DNA of 18,132 bases. It comes from Spirochaetaceae bacterium. Its GTDB lineage: Bacteria > Spirochaetota > Spirochaetia > SZUA-6 > Fen-1364. The notes under the pieces are model-generated. The model was given only the letters and a program-made list of their open reading frames with translations. It searched no databases and had not been told where the DNA came from. The position numbers were made by a program, and so were the translations under genes. The DNA is taken from assembly GCA_003154555.1 (NCBI GenBank), contig PMDT01000038.1:1-18132 (forward strand), given 5' to 3'. Every line of letters starts with the position of its first letter. Within the stretch, counting starts at the first letter, position 1. This document shows, one piece after another, positions 6,808 through 14,777 of the stretch.

Positions 6808-7394
6808 TTCTGACCACCTCCCTGGCCCTGCGGTCGCTGCTGATTGGGCTGGCCCTGCTGACCCGCCTGGCCCTGCTGCCCCGTGGGCTGCCCGGGCGGG
6901 CTCGGGGGCAAAGAGGAACCCGGCGCAGGCTGGGACGGCCGCTGCTGAACCGCCTGATGATTCTGCACGGACGTCGTCCCGGACGCCGGCGAAGACTGGG
7001 GCTGCGCCGGCGCAGCGGCATGTTTCCCGGGACCAGGGTGCGGTCCCCCGCTCATGTTGCAGTACCCGTTGAATTTGCAGCCGCTTTCCATGATGAAATC
7101 GGGTGTCGTGATATCGCCATCCACCTGCGCCGTGGAAAACAGCTCGACGCGTGAGTGGCCCTGGATGTCGCCTTTGTGCCTTCCCTTTGATGAAATGACA
7201 CCGGCCTCGGTGGTGGCCTCGACAAACGCCTTTTCGCCGATGTAGAGCGAGCTGGCGGACTTGATCTCGCCCTTGAACTTGCCCTTGATCATGAGCGGCT
7301 TCTTGAACGTGAGATGTCCCTCGAAGTCGATGTCTTCGGCGAGGATCGTGTCGATCTCATGCTCGTCGATGTCCTTGATTCGTACCTCAGCCAT
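6804..7394 (-). CDS. Bactofilin (polymer-forming cytoskeletal protein) with disordered tail
   Basis: A 196-residue protein. Residues about 15-110 show the bactofilin beta-helix: a short repeated pattern of hydrophobic and Gly turns (GHLTFKKPLMIKGKFKGEI ... LYIGEKAFVEA ... VDGDITTPDFIM). From about 113 the chain becomes Pro/Gln/Gly-rich and disordered, ending in a GQ-rich stretch. Bactofilins polymerise without nucleotide and position cell-wall enzymes or shape the cell. The start at ATG 7394 has GGGAG at 7-base spacing; TTG at 7400 would place the start too near the Shine-Dalgarno. First gene of a three-gene operon with the TPR protein and mtaB. Confidence 0.92.
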   Translation of the reverse strand: MAEVRIKDIDEHEIDTILAEDIDFEGHLTFKKPLMIKGKFKGEIKSASSLYIGEKAFVEATTEAGVISSKGRHKGDIQGHSRVELFSTAQVDGDITTPDFIMESGCKFNGYCNMSGGPHPGPGKHAAAPAQPQSSPASGTTSVQNHQAVQQRPSQPAPGSSLPPSPPGQPTGQQGQAGQQGQPNQQRPQGQGGGQK

Positions 7395-7438
7395 TTTCAA
7401 GCTCCCTCAATGGTTCATCCGGTCTGGACGGCGTGGCT

Positions 7439-7467
7439 AGCCTATCTGCACCCGCCGGACATGTCAA
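7439..7467 (-). promoter_or_regulatory. promoter of the bactofilin operon
   Basis: On the minus strand a perfect -35 TTGACA (7462-7467) and TAGGCT (7439-7444) are separated by 17 bases. The leader to ATG 7394 would be about 37 bases. The -10 is only a partial match, keeping the first two bases and the last. Confidence 0.65.
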
Positions 7468-7486
7468 CCCGGTGGCATCCTGCGCC

Positions 7487-7504
7487 GCCACGGTAACCCG
7501 TGGC
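7487..7504 (-). terminator. hairpin after the TyrA-type gene
   Basis: GCCACGG and CCGTGGC pair perfectly over seven bases with a four-base loop, 11 bases after the stop of the upstream gene at 7515. No T-run follows, so it is a weak or Rho-assisted terminator at best. It separates that gene from the bactofilin promoter. Confidence 0.4.
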
Positions 7505-7514
7505 ATTCGCGCCG

Positions 7515-8237
7515 TCACCCGTCGATCGCCGCCATGATGGATCGAATCGATTTCTCCAGCCTGATGCGCATCTCGCGCGTGTGGGGATTGTATCGCTGGA
7601 GATCGAGAAAAAGCTGCCAGGGATCGTTGCAGGTCTGCTCGACGATCTCCAGGAGTTTCTTGTATCCCACGGTGCCGATGGGAGAACGCTGCACCCCGAG
7701 GTCTGAAAGCACCCTGCCGATATAGTGGGCGACGCCCTGGGTGAAAGCAGCCTCCCGGTCGTGCTCGTCAGGGGTCATGATGGAAATCGCGAGGCCGAGG
7801 GACGCAAAAAGCTCCCGCCACATCTCCACCTCCCGCGCGCTGATGCGAACGGGACAGAGGATCATCGGCTGCCCGGCAACGCCGTTGCGGGCGGAATCGG
7901 GGCCGAACATCGGGTGCGTTCCCATGATGGACGTGGAGGCCGGCAGGAGCTTTTCCATGAGGGAGACCGGGTATGTCTTCACCGAGCAGGTGTCCATGAC
8001 CAGCGCAGTGGGCGCAATACGGGTCCGCGCGCGGCCCAGGACCTCTTCCACGGCGGAAATCGCGACGCAGAAGAAAATGACCGATTGCGAAAGGACTTCG
8101 TCCTCGCCCACGCGACGCACCCCCGGGGGCGTTGGCCGCTCCGCCGCGCGTGAATAGCCGCAGACGGGAATCGAACGGGCGAGCAGCTCCGCCCAGAAGG
8201 ATCCGAAACGGCCGAGGCCGTAGACGCCGACTGTCAT
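7515..8237 (-). CDS. Prephenate/arogenate dehydrogenase family protein (TyrA-like)
   Basis: A 240-residue dehydrogenase of tyrosine synthesis, oxidatively decarboxylating prephenate or arogenate with NAD(P). The Rossmann GLGRFG (7-12) follows the first strand. DTCSVK (82-87) and GTHPMFGP (106-113) are hallmark TyrA motifs, the latter with a substrate-binding His. A helical dimerisation domain with EHD (158-160) and His171 follows. ATG 8237 is the only start that puts the Rossmann fold at the N terminus; the longer frame to 8342 adds unrelated residues over the pta promoter. AAGGAG lies about 10 bases upstream. No fused chorismate mutase or ACT domain is visible, so feedback control by tyrosine through such a domain is unlikely. 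Divergent from pta. Confidence 0.87.
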   Translation of the reverse strand: MTVGVYGLGRFGSFWAELLARSIPVCGYSRAAERPTPPGVRRVGEDEVLSQSVIFFCVAISAVEEVLGRARTRIAPTALVMDTCSVKTYPVSLMEKLLPASTSIMGTHPMFGPDSARNGVAGQPMILCPVRISAREVEMWRELFASLGLAISIMTPDEHDREAAFTQGVAHYIGRVLSDLGVQRSPIGTVGYKKLLEIVEQTCNDPWQLFLDLQRYNPHTREMRIRLEKSIRSIMAAIDG

Positions 8238-8268
8238 GGGCGCGAATCTCCTTGTGCTGCCGCGATTA

Positions 8269-8296
8269 TTGCAGTTTCCGCGCAAATTGCTATACT
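8269..8296 (+). promoter_or_regulatory. promoter of pta
   Basis: An extended -10, TGC-TATACT (8288-8296), is preceded by TTGCAG (8269-8274) at 16-base spacing. The leader to ATG 8342 is about 40 bases and contains AAGGAG at 8329-8334. Confidence 0.6.
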
Positions 8297-8341
8297 CAGG
8301 GCCGCAATCATCCCCCCAATCATCCGCAAAGGAGCATGACA

Positions 8342-9346
8342 ATGCAGTTCATAGAAGAGATGCGCGCGAAGGCCAAGGCCAACCCCCGGAAGCTCGTCCT
8401 TCCCGAGGGCTACGAAGCGCGCACGCTCAAGGCTGGACGGATCATTCTGGACATGGGATTCGCCAGCGAGGTGACGCTGCTGGGCAGCATTTCCCAGATC
8501 GAAGCGGAAGCGAAAAAACAGGGCGTGAGCCTTTCCGGTCTGAAAGTGGAAGAGCCCGCGACATCCGCCCTCCGCAAGGACTACGTCGACGACTATTTCG
8601 AGCTGCGCAAAGGCAAAGGGATCAGCCGGGAAGATGCGGAAAAGACATTCATGGGCGATACCCAGCACTGGGGCGCGATGATGATGCGCAAGGGACGGGC
8701 CGATGCGATGGTCTCCGGTGCAGACAGTGAGACCGCAAAGGTCCTCCGCGCGGCGCTCACCATCGTGAAGACCGCGCCCGGCATAAAGACCGCCTCGTCG
8801 TGCTTCGTCATGTGGCTTCCCGGCACCTCGTGGGGTGTGGACGGCCACCTCATCTTTGCCGACTGCGCAGTCGTCCCCGATCCGACGGTCGAGCAGCTTG
8901 CCGATATCGCCCTCTCGTCGGCGGAATCCTGCCGCACGTTCCTGAAAGCGGAGCCGCTCGTCGCCATGCTCTCCTTCTCGACCAAGGGCAGCGCGAGCCA
9001 TCCCCTGGTCGACAAGGTGGCAGGCGCCGTCAAGGTCATTCACGAGAGGAACCCGAAGCTCCTTGCGGACGGCGAGATGCAGGCGGACGCGGCCCTTGTC
9101 GCCTCGGTCGCGGCCAAGAAGGCACCCGGCTCCGCGGTCGCCGGCAAGGCGAACACGCTGATCTTCCCCGACCTTCAGAGCGGGAATATCGGCTACAAGC
9201 TCGTCCAGCGATTCGCGAAGGCAGAGGCGTACGGGCCTTTCCTCCAGGGATTCGCAAAGCCGGTGAGTGACCTCTCGCGCGGCTGCTCGGTGGACGACAT
9301 CGTCAACACGTCAGTCGTGACGCTCGTCCAGTCGCTGTCGAAGTAG
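8342..9346 (+). CDS. pta: Phosphate acetyltransferase
   Basis: A 334-residue enzyme interconverting acetyl-CoA and acetyl phosphate, normally paired with acetate kinase in acetate formation or use. The family signatures are in order: PEG near 21, [17 protein letters not shown] (123-139), VVPDPT (177-182), [11 protein letters not shown] (211-221), [10 protein letters not shown] (243-252) and [17 protein letters not shown] (270-286). The length matches the short, single-domain class I form without the regulatory DRTGG/P-loop N terminus of the E. coli enzyme. The start at ATG 8342 is 7 bases from AAGGAG; the in-frame ATG at 8336 is only one base from it. Acetate kinase is not adjacent. A terminator-like stem follows at 9354. 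Confidence 0.96.
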   Translation: MQFIEEMRAKAKANPRKLVLPEGYEARTLKAGRIILDMGFASEVTLLGSISQIEAEAKKQGVSLSGLKVEEPATSALRKDYVDDYFELRKGKGISREDAEKTFMGDTQHWGAMMMRKGRADAMVSGADSETAKVLRAALTIVKTAPGIKTASSCFVMWLPGTSWGVDGHLIFADCAVVPDPTVEQLADIALSSAESCRTFLKAEPLVAMLSFSTKGSASHPLVDKVAGAVKVIHERNPKLLADGEMQADAALVASVAAKKAPGSAVAGKANTLIFPDLQSGNIGYKLVQRFAKAEAYGPFLQGFAKPVSDLSRGCSVDDIVNTSVVTLVQSLSK

Positions 9347-9353
9347 CATCAAC

Positions 9354-9395
9354 GGGCGCCTGCACCTGCAAGGAGGGCGCCCACATTCTTCCTTC
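9354..9395 (+). terminator. terminator of pta
   Basis: GGGCGCC (9354-9360) and GGCGCCC (9376-9382) pair perfectly over seven bases across a fifteen-base loop, 7 bases after the pta stop. The transcript then enters a pyrimidine-rich stretch with several T pairs but no uninterrupted T-run. Confidence 0.6.
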
Positions 9396-9429
9396 CCTGC
9401 AAATCCATGCATCAACCGTAAAAAGATGC

Positions 9430-9458
9430 TTGATCTCGCGCTTCGACAGAATTACAGT
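9430..9458 (+). promoter_or_regulatory. promoter of dapB-dapA
   Basis: TTGATC (9430-9435) and TACAGT (9453-9458) are 17 bases apart. The expected start site, 7-9 bases after the -10, falls at 9465-9467, directly before the dapB ATG at 9468. The matches are moderate, but the absence of any Shine-Dalgarno before that ATG agrees with a leaderless transcript. Confidence 0.45.
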
Positions 9459-9467
9459 ACACCCAAC

Positions 9468-10247
9468 ATGAGAATCGCTCTGATCGGCTACGGGGGCATG
9501 GGGCGCGAGGTGGAAAAGGTCGTGATCCAGAGGGGTCATACCGTGTCTGTCCGCATCGACCCGGCGCAGAAGGAGGCGGATGCGCGTTCGCTCAGCGAGG
9601 AAGCGGCGCGCACGTCCGACATGGCCATCGAGTTCTCCCACGCGGAGGCGGTGATGGGCAATGTCGGCGCCTGCGCGCGTTTCGGGCTCAGCGTCGTGAC
9701 CGGCACGACAGGATGGTACGGGAAGCTTGACGAGATGCGGAGGGTCGTGGAGGGTTCCTCGATCGGCTTTCTCTACGGCAGCAATTTCTCCATCGGCGCC
9801 CACCTCTTTTTCGCGCTCGTCGCCGCAGCCACCGAGCTGTCCAATCCCTGCCCCGAGTACGACATCATGGGCTGGGAAGTGCATCACAAGCGCAAGAAGG
9901 ACAGCCCCTCCGGGACAGCCCTCACGCTGGCCCGAATTGTGACCGGTAAGAGCGACCGCAAGAAGAAGGTCGTCACGGAGAGGCTCGACCGCGCGCCGGC
10001 GGCGGATGAGATGCATTTCGCGTCTGTGCGCGGCGGAGAGGTGCCGGGCACGCACACGGTGCTTCTCGATTCGGCATTCGATACGATCGAGCTCACCCAC
10101 CGCGCGCGCAGCCGGGGCGGTTTCGCGCTCGGCGCCGTGCGCGCGGCCGAATGGCTGGCAGGCAGGAAGGGATTCTTCGAGGTCAATGATTTCATCGGCG
10201 AGCTGCTGAGGAACGGCGCGGAATCCGAATCGAGGAGAACACAATGA
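9468..10247 (+). CDS. dapB: 4-hydroxy-tetrahydrodipicolinate reductase
   Basis: A 259-residue NAD(P)H-dependent reductase, second committed step of lysine and diaminopimelate synthesis, acting on the DapA product. The dinucleotide motif GYGGMGREV is at 8-16, TGTTGW marks the cofactor loop, and EVHHKRKKDSPSGTAL carries the catalytic His pair and the Lys/SGT substrate-binding site. ATG 9468 begins the first Rossmann strand at once (MRIALIGYG); an upstream ATG at 9426 would add a non-conserved 14 residues over the promoter. There is no Shine-Dalgarno. The stop overlaps the dapA start by four bases, so the pair is co-translated. Confidence 0.95.
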   Translation: MRIALIGYGGMGREVEKVVIQRGHTVSVRIDPAQKEADARSLSEEAARTSDMAIEFSHAEAVMGNVGACARFGLSVVTGTTGWYGKLDEMRRVVEGSSIGFLYGSNFSIGAHLFFALVAAATELSNPCPEYDIMGWEVHHKRKKDSPSGTALTLARIVTGKSDRKKKVVTERLDRAPAADEMHFASVRGGEVPGTHTVLLDSAFDTIELTHRARSRGGFALGAVRAAEWLAGRKGFFEVNDFIGELLRNGAESESRRTQ

Positions 10248-11122
10248 CGCTGGAAGGTGTCTATACGGCGCTCGTGACGCCGATGACCGCGGACGGTGCG
10301 GTGGACGAGAAGGCCCTTCGCCGGACCGTGGACATGCAGGTGGAAGCGGGCGTGGCAGGACTCGTTCCCGTGGGGACCACGGGTGAAAGCCCCACGCTGG
10401 ATGGGGATGAGTGCCGGGAGGTGATCCGGGTCGTCGTGGAGCAGGCGCGCGGGCGCGTGCCGATCATTGCGGGGGCCGGCTCCAACAGCACGGCGGAGGC
10501 AATCCACTACGCGCGGGAGGCAAAAGAGGTGGGCGCCAGCGCGACCCTGCAGGTCGCCCCGTATTACAACAAGCCCACGAGCGCGGGGTTCATCGGCCAT
10601 TTCCGCGCCATCGCGGATGCGGTGGACCTGCCCATTGTCGTGTACAATATCGCAAGCCGCACGGGCAAGAATATCGACAACCCGACCATGCTCGAGCTTG
10701 CGGGTCACCGCAACATCACGGCCGTGAAAGAGGCAAGCGGCGACATCGGTCAGATCATGGAGCTGATCTCGAAAAAGCCGCCCGCATTCAGCGTGCTGTC
10801 GGGCGACGACAACCTCGTGTTTCCCATCATGGCCCTCGGCGGCACGGGGGTCATCTCCGTTGCGAGCAACCTCGTGCCGGGCCCCATGGTGCGCTTCGTC
10901 AGCGCTGCGCTCAAAGGCGACTGGAACGCGGCGCGCAAGCTCCACTACGAGCTCCTGCCCCTCTTCAAGGTGCTCTTCATCGAGACAAATCCCATCCCCA
11001 TCAAGGCGGCGATGGCTATGAAAGGCCTGATGGTGGAATCCTACAGGTTGCCGATGTGCGCCATGGCTCCCCGCAACAGGGAGCAGCTCCAGGCCGCCCT
11101 GAAAGAGCTCAAGATCCTGTAA
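10244..11122 (+). CDS. dapA: 4-hydroxy-tetrahydrodipicolinate synthase
   Basis: A 292-residue TIM-barrel aldolase condensing pyruvate with aspartate semialdehyde. The Schiff-base Lys is K162 in ITAVKEASGD, the catalytic triad residues are T45 (in GTTGE) and Y134 with Y108 nearby, and R139 in YNIASRTG is the semialdehyde-binding Arg. Length is normal. ATG overlaps the dapB stop (ATGA), with GAGGAG at 10232-10237, 6 bases upstream. Its last 14 bases overlap the 3' end of the convergent rsmA gene, so the two transcripts must be antisense at their ends. Confidence 0.97.
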   Translation: MTLEGVYTALVTPMTADGAVDEKALRRTVDMQVEAGVAGLVPVGTTGESPTLDGDECREVIRVVVEQARGRVPIIAGAGSNSTAEAIHYAREAKEVGASATLQVAPYYNKPTSAGFIGHFRAIADAVDLPIVVYNIASRTGKNIDNPTMLELAGHRNITAVKEASGDIGQIMELISKKPPAFSVLSGDDNLVFPIMALGGTGVISVASNLVPGPMVRFVSAALKGDWNAARKLHYELLPLFKVLFIETNPIPIKAAMAMKGLMVESYRLPMCAMAPRNREQLQAALKELKIL

Positions 11123-11960
11123 GGCGCCGGGCGAGCGCCAGGAACACGCCCGGCGCGATCTGTTCCGCACGCGCGGAGGGATCGATTCCGACCGCACTCA
11201 TTTCATCCATGACGCGCGAAACGGAGACGTCGGCCGGCAACGTGCAGACCGCAAGATTGTTCCGGATCGTCTTTCTCCGGGATGAAAAAAGTCCGCGGAC
11301 CAGGCTCGACAGGAGCGCGAGCGTGTCCCCTGTTGCTGCATCCGCGCGCGGCTGCAATTCCACGACAGAGGAGACAACGTCAGGAGACGGGTAGAAGCTC
11401 CCCGGCTTCAAGTCGCCCCGATGGCGCACGACGCAACTCGCCTGGCAGAGGACGGAAAACGAGGAGTAGCTCTTGCGACCGGGCAGCGACGCCATGCGCT
11501 CGGCAAGCTCCCGCTGGACGGTGAATACCATCACACGGGAACCCACGTGCCCTTCAATGAGCGCGGCAATCATGATGGATGCGGAGCGGTAAGGGAGATT
11601 GCCGAGGATGCGATCCGGGTAACCTCGCGACACCGCCGTCTCCTGCCATGTCTCGAGAAAATCGCCCGGCACAAGGATGAATGATGGCCTGTTGCCGAGG
11701 CTCTCCTCGAGAAATCGGCACAGCCCGCGGTCCACCTCGAAGGCCACCACCTGGCGGGCCCGGTTCAGCAACTCCGCCGTCATGGCGCCCAGCCCCGGGC
11801 CTATTTCCCAGATTGTTTCATCTCCCCCCGGATCGAGCATCGACAGCAACCGTTCGCGCGCGCCCTTGTTGACCAGGAAATTCTGACCCCAGCGTTTCTT
11901 CAGCGCAAGGCCGCGCTCCTGCAGGAGAATGCGGATATCTCCCGGAGAATCGTGATTCAT
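11109..11960 (-). CDS. rsmA: 16S rRNA dimethyladenosine transferase
   Basis: A 283-residue SAM-dependent enzyme (KsgA) that dimethylates the two adjacent adenosines in helix 45 of 16S rRNA late in small-subunit assembly. KRWGQNFLV is at 22-30, the SAM motif EIGPGLGAMT at 52-61, the acidic ribose-binding EVD at 75-77, the catalytic NLPY at 121-124, and the C-terminal helical domain ends in the typical PSARAEQI...F region. ATG 11960 overlaps the comEC stop as ATGA with no ribosome binding site of its own. Kasugamycin sensitivity would depend on this gene, as in other bacteria. Confidence 0.96.
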   Translation of the reverse strand: MNHDSPGDIRILLQERGLALKKRWGQNFLVNKGARERLLSMLDPGGDETIWEIGPGLGAMTAELLNRARQVVAFEVDRGLCRFLEESLGNRPSFILVPGDFLETWQETAVSRGYPDRILGNLPYRSASIMIAALIEGHVGSRVMVFTVQRELAERMASLPGRKSYSSFSVLCQASCVVRHRGDLKPGSFYPSPDVVSSVVELQPRADAATGDTLALLSSLVRGLFSSRRKTIRNNLAVCTLPADVSVSRVMDEMSAVGIDPSARAEQIAPGVFLALARRLTGS

Positions 11961-13477
11961 GCGGTCTTCGGCGCAGTCCCGGGCGGTCGATCCGCGCGTA
12001 CAGGCAGGCGCTGTCGAGGAAGGGCAACAAGCAGGAAAAGAACCAGTGCGGCCGTCGCGGTCATGGCAAATGTCTTTGCCGGCTCACCCAGGGCAACCCC
12101 GGGAAGCTTTGCGAATATTCCCGCGCAGGCGTCCACGAGCGAATAAAGGATCGAGAAGAGCCTCGAGACCAGACCGTGGAGAAACGGCCAGGGAATGACC
12201 GAGAGCGGCACCCAGGCAAGGCCTGCCCACAGGAAAGCGGTCGTCAACGGAACGAGCAGCAGGCCCGCGACGATTCCCGAGGGATAGTACACGCCGAATT
12301 GCCCGATGATGAGGGGAAGCGTCGCAGCCTGCGCGCCGACAGACATCGCCAGGGGCAGCAGGAGGAATCGCGGAACGTATCCTTCCAGGGGTCTCTGGAC
12401 AAGAGGTCCGATCATAAGTATTCCCGCGAGCGCGAGAAATGAGAGCTGGAAGGAAAGGGAGAAAACCTGCCAGGGATCAATGAGGAGGATGACGATGCAG
12501 GAAAGGGCAAGGAGATTGAGCGGCTCGGCATCCCGGTCGAGCATGGCCGCGATCCCACCGATCACGATCATGACCGTGGCGCGCAGGAGCGACGGCATGA
12601 AGCCGGCGAGGACCTGGTAGCCGAGCAGCACGAGCGTTGCCACGACGAATCGGAGCCCGCGCCGGCGAAGGAAGGCGAGAAGCCCGATGCAGATCCCATA
12701 GATCACGGTGACGTGCAGGCCCGACAGGGCGAGTATATGCAGGCTCCCGGTCCGCAGGAATCCGTCGTAGAGCTCCGCCGGCACATCCTCACGACTTCCG
12801 ATCAGGAGGGCCTCCAGCAGCGCCGAGGATGGGTATCCGACCATCGACACGGATTCATGCAGCCACTCCCGGACACCGGCGCGCGTCTGCCACACGAACG
12901 ACGCAAAGCCGAGGCTCCGAACGTCCGCCCGCTTCACAAAGGCCACGTACCGCTCCCCTCCACTGCCGCTGGAAAGGGAAAGCGGCGCCTGGATGGAGAG
13001 CATCTGGCCGAGCGCAAAGCGATAATCGCCGGTGAGCAGGACAAATACCGCGCCGCGCGCCCTTCCGCCGATGGCCTGCCGGTGGGATAAGGCTTCATCG
13101 AGGGAGAGGCGCAGCACCGTGTCGCCTTTCCGTGAGAGACTGCTGTCCTGGGTGAGCATGCCCTTGAACTCGGTCGCAGATGCGGGCGGGACGGGAAGGT
13201 AAGAGCTTTGGAGCGAGCCTTCCATGCGCGCAAGGGATGCGGCGCCAAGCAGCAGGCCGATGGATGCGCTCACCACGAGCATGCCGGCGCGCCTCCGCCC
13301 CTGCACGCGCAGCCCTGCCCCGCCTGGGACGTGCAACAGAGGGACCGCCAGGGCGGCGCACGCCAATCCGCCTGCAGCGACGACCCACCATGAATCGTGC
13401 AGGAAGGGATGCAGCAGGCATCCGCAGAGGAGAAAGAGAGAGACAAGGAGCGCAGGTGTGACGTGCCTGCGGATCAT
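11957..13477 (-). CDS. comEC: ComEC/Rec2-family DNA-uptake channel, short form
   Basis: A 506-residue polytopic inner-membrane protein. The N-terminal part (1-200) has two or three membrane segments and a DUF4131/OB-like soluble stretch. The ComEC core begins near 237 with FLRTGSLHILALSGLHV (240-256), the family hallmark, followed by about seven hydrophobic helices to residue 488. ComEC imports one strand of DNA across the inner membrane during transformation. Full-length members of 700-800 residues carry a C-terminal metallo-beta-lactamase-like domain; here the protein ends right after the last helix, so that domain is absent and not frameshifted. The start lacks a Shine-Dalgarno and lies 25 bases after the HEAT-like gene, across a six-pair hairpin (13484-13500). 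Confidence 0.88.
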   Translation of the reverse strand: MIRRHVTPALLVSLFLLCGCLLHPFLHDSWWVVAAGGLACAALAVPLLHVPGGAGLRVQGRRRAGMLVVSASIGLLLGAASLARMEGSLQSSYLPVPPASATEFKGMLTQDSSLSRKGDTVLRLSLDEALSHRQAIGGRARGAVFVLLTGDYRFALGQMLSIQAPLSLSSGSGGERYVAFVKRADVRSLGFASFVWQTRAGVREWLHESVSMVGYPSSALLEALLIGSREDVPAELYDGFLRTGSLHILALSGLHVTVIYGICIGLLAFLRRRGLRFVVATLVLLGYQVLAGFMPSLLRATVMIVIGGIAAMLDRDAEPLNLLALSCIVILLIDPWQVFSLSFQLSFLALAGILMIGPLVQRPLEGYVPRFLLLPLAMSVGAQAATLPLIIGQFGVYYPSGIVAGLLLVPLTTAFLWAGLAWVPLSVIPWPFLHGLVSRLFSILYSLVDACAGIFAKLPGVALGEPAKTFAMTATAALVLFLLVALPRQRLPVRADRPPGTAPKTA

Positions 13478-13483
13478 GGAGGT

Positions 13484-13500
13484 CCGGGCGGCATGCCCGG
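13484..13500 (-). other. intergenic hairpin in front of comEC
   Basis: CCGGGC and GCCCGG pair across a five-base loop between the stop at 13503 and the comEC start at 13477. No T-run follows. On mRNA it would sit in the ribosome-binding region of comEC, which otherwise lacks a Shine-Dalgarno, so it may dampen or couple comEC translation. Confidence 0.35.
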
Positions 13501-13502
13501 CG

Positions 13503-14690
13503 TTACCACTTCAGCTTGTCCAGCGCGGCGCGGGCTGCTTTCTTCACGGTGGACGGGTAGTTGAGATACTGCGTGTACATCAGGTCGTCGAAAGCAACCT
13601 TGTCACCGAGCGCCGCGAGGTTCTGGATCACCGCAGTCACCACGAGCTCGTCATATGTCTTGCCCTGCTCCGAGTAGGAGTTCACAAGCACGAGGTATTG
13701 CGTGAGCCGCACGGCCGCGTCGTGGCTGTTCATTGCACCGAGGTTCCCGAGCGTGTCCAGGAGATGGTTGCGGTCCACGAGACCCTTGTCGAATTCGCCG
13801 ATTGTCATGTCGAGATGCTCGATGAGCAGGCCGGTCGCATGCGACCACTTGTGGGCCCCCAGGCTCGCGGCCGCCGCGAAGCGCAGATCGCGGAGCGCCG
13901 CCTTGCTCGCCGCGTCAGAAACGCTGGAGTGCAGCCCGATGTCGAGGCTGAGCTCCGCGATTCCCGCCTTCTGGTCGTCGCTGAGCTTGTCGCTGTCCAG
14001 CGCCATCTGCAGGGCGATCTTCTTCTCGGCCGCCGGGCGCTCCTTGACGACGCCCTGCAGCATCGCGGAGAAATCCCCGTTGATGGCGAGCAGCGCCGAA
14101 CGCGCGATGCCGGTCATGGCGTCCGAATAGCCCACGTTCATGGCAGCGAAGAGCACGGGAAAGGAGGCCGGGTCACCCAGCTTTCCAAGTGCCTGGAAGA
14201 CGGCAGCAAGCACGGCGACGTCCGGGGTCTTCCCGGAGGCGTAGAGGCTGTTCTGGGTGTCGGCGTACCGGTCGAGATTGGCGATGGTGCCGGCGTCCCC
14301 CGTCCCGACCACGCCCAGTGCGGTCGCGGCCTTGGACAGGGTCTGCGTGTCGCTCGTCACCCCGAAAAGCTTCCAGAGGGAGTCGCGCCCCGCCGCGTAA
14401 TTGACGATGCCGATCTGCTCCGCGCCAATTGCCGCAAGCTGGTTGAAGCGCGCATCGGTGGGAATGAGGGAAGAGTTGTCGGTGACGAAATCGACCGCCT
14501 GCTGGAACAATGGACCCATCGACGAGGCCGTCTTGCCGCCGGCGGCGTCCTGGAGTATCTGGATCTTGACGTCAAGGCTCGCGATGGCGAAGTTGCGTCG
14601 GAAGGTGTCGAGAACCTTCGCGGCATCCTGCGCCTGCACGGCGACCGCCGCCACGCACAACACAATCACGAAAGACAGCAACCGTCTCAT
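13503..14690 (-). CDS. Secreted HEAT-like alpha-repeat protein
   Basis: A 395-residue protein from ATG 14690, chosen because AGGAGG (14699-14704) lies 8 bases upstream; the in-frame ATG at 14696 is only 2 bases from it. The signal peptide (LLSFVIVLCVAAVAVQA-Q) predicts export without a lipobox. The mature chain is helical and contains HEAT/PBS-lyase-like turns at about 124-132 (ALGVVGTGD), 167-173 (ALGKLGD), 314-320 (LGNLGAM) and 357-363 (NLAALGD). Such repeats form binding surfaces; the ligand is unknown. It is first in the operon with comEC and rsmA. I do not recognise a named family, and the C terminus Lys-Leu-Lys-Trp is not that of a beta-barrel. Confidence 0.8.
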   Translation of the reverse strand: MRRLLSFVIVLCVAAVAVQAQDAAKVLDTFRRNFAIASLDVKIQILQDAAGGKTASSMGPLFQQAVDFVTDNSSLIPTDARFNQLAAIGAEQIGIVNYAAGRDSLWKLFGVTSDTQTLSKAATALGVVGTGDAGTIANLDRYADTQNSLYASGKTPDVAVLAAVFQALGKLGDPASFPVLFAAMNVGYSDAMTGIARSALLAINGDFSAMLQGVVKERPAAEKKIALQMALDSDKLSDDQKAGIAELSLDIGLHSSVSDAASKAALRDLRFAAAASLGAHKWSHATGLLIEHLDMTIGEFDKGLVDRNHLLDTLGNLGAMNSHDAAVRLTQYLVLVNSYSEQGKTYDELVVTAVIQNLAALGDKVAFDDLMYTQYLNYPSTVKKAARAALDKLKW

Positions 14691-14725
14691 TCCCATTCCC
14701 TCCTGCGGGGGTTCATCATACACTC

Positions 14726-14754
14726 ATACTACATGTGGGGTCGGTCAGAGGCAA
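14726..14754 (-). promoter_or_regulatory. promoter of the HEAT-comEC-rsmA operon
   Basis: TTGCCT (14749-14754) and TAGTAT (14726-14731) on the minus strand are separated by 17 bases. The leader to ATG 14690 would be about 30 bases and includes the strong AGGAGG. Confidence 0.5.
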
Positions 14755-14757
14755 CCG

Positions 14758-14772
14758 CGGCGCCTCGCGCCG
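14758..14772 (-). terminator. hairpin after the PilZ gene
   Basis: CGGCGC and GCGCCG pair over six bases with a three-base loop, five bases beyond the PilZ stop at 14778. There is no following T-run, so termination is uncertain. Confidence 0.35.
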
Positions 14773-14777
14773 ATACC

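Noticed and set aside
6810..6960. Short imperfect tandem repeats (GGCCCTGCTG-like)
   Set aside because: They encode the Gln/Gly/Pro-rich tail of the bactofilin and need no explanation as a separate repeat element.
9884..11197. 437-residue minus-strand open frame opposite dapB and dapA
   Set aside because: Antisense shadow of two strongly conserved genes; no ribosome binding site or recognisable domain.
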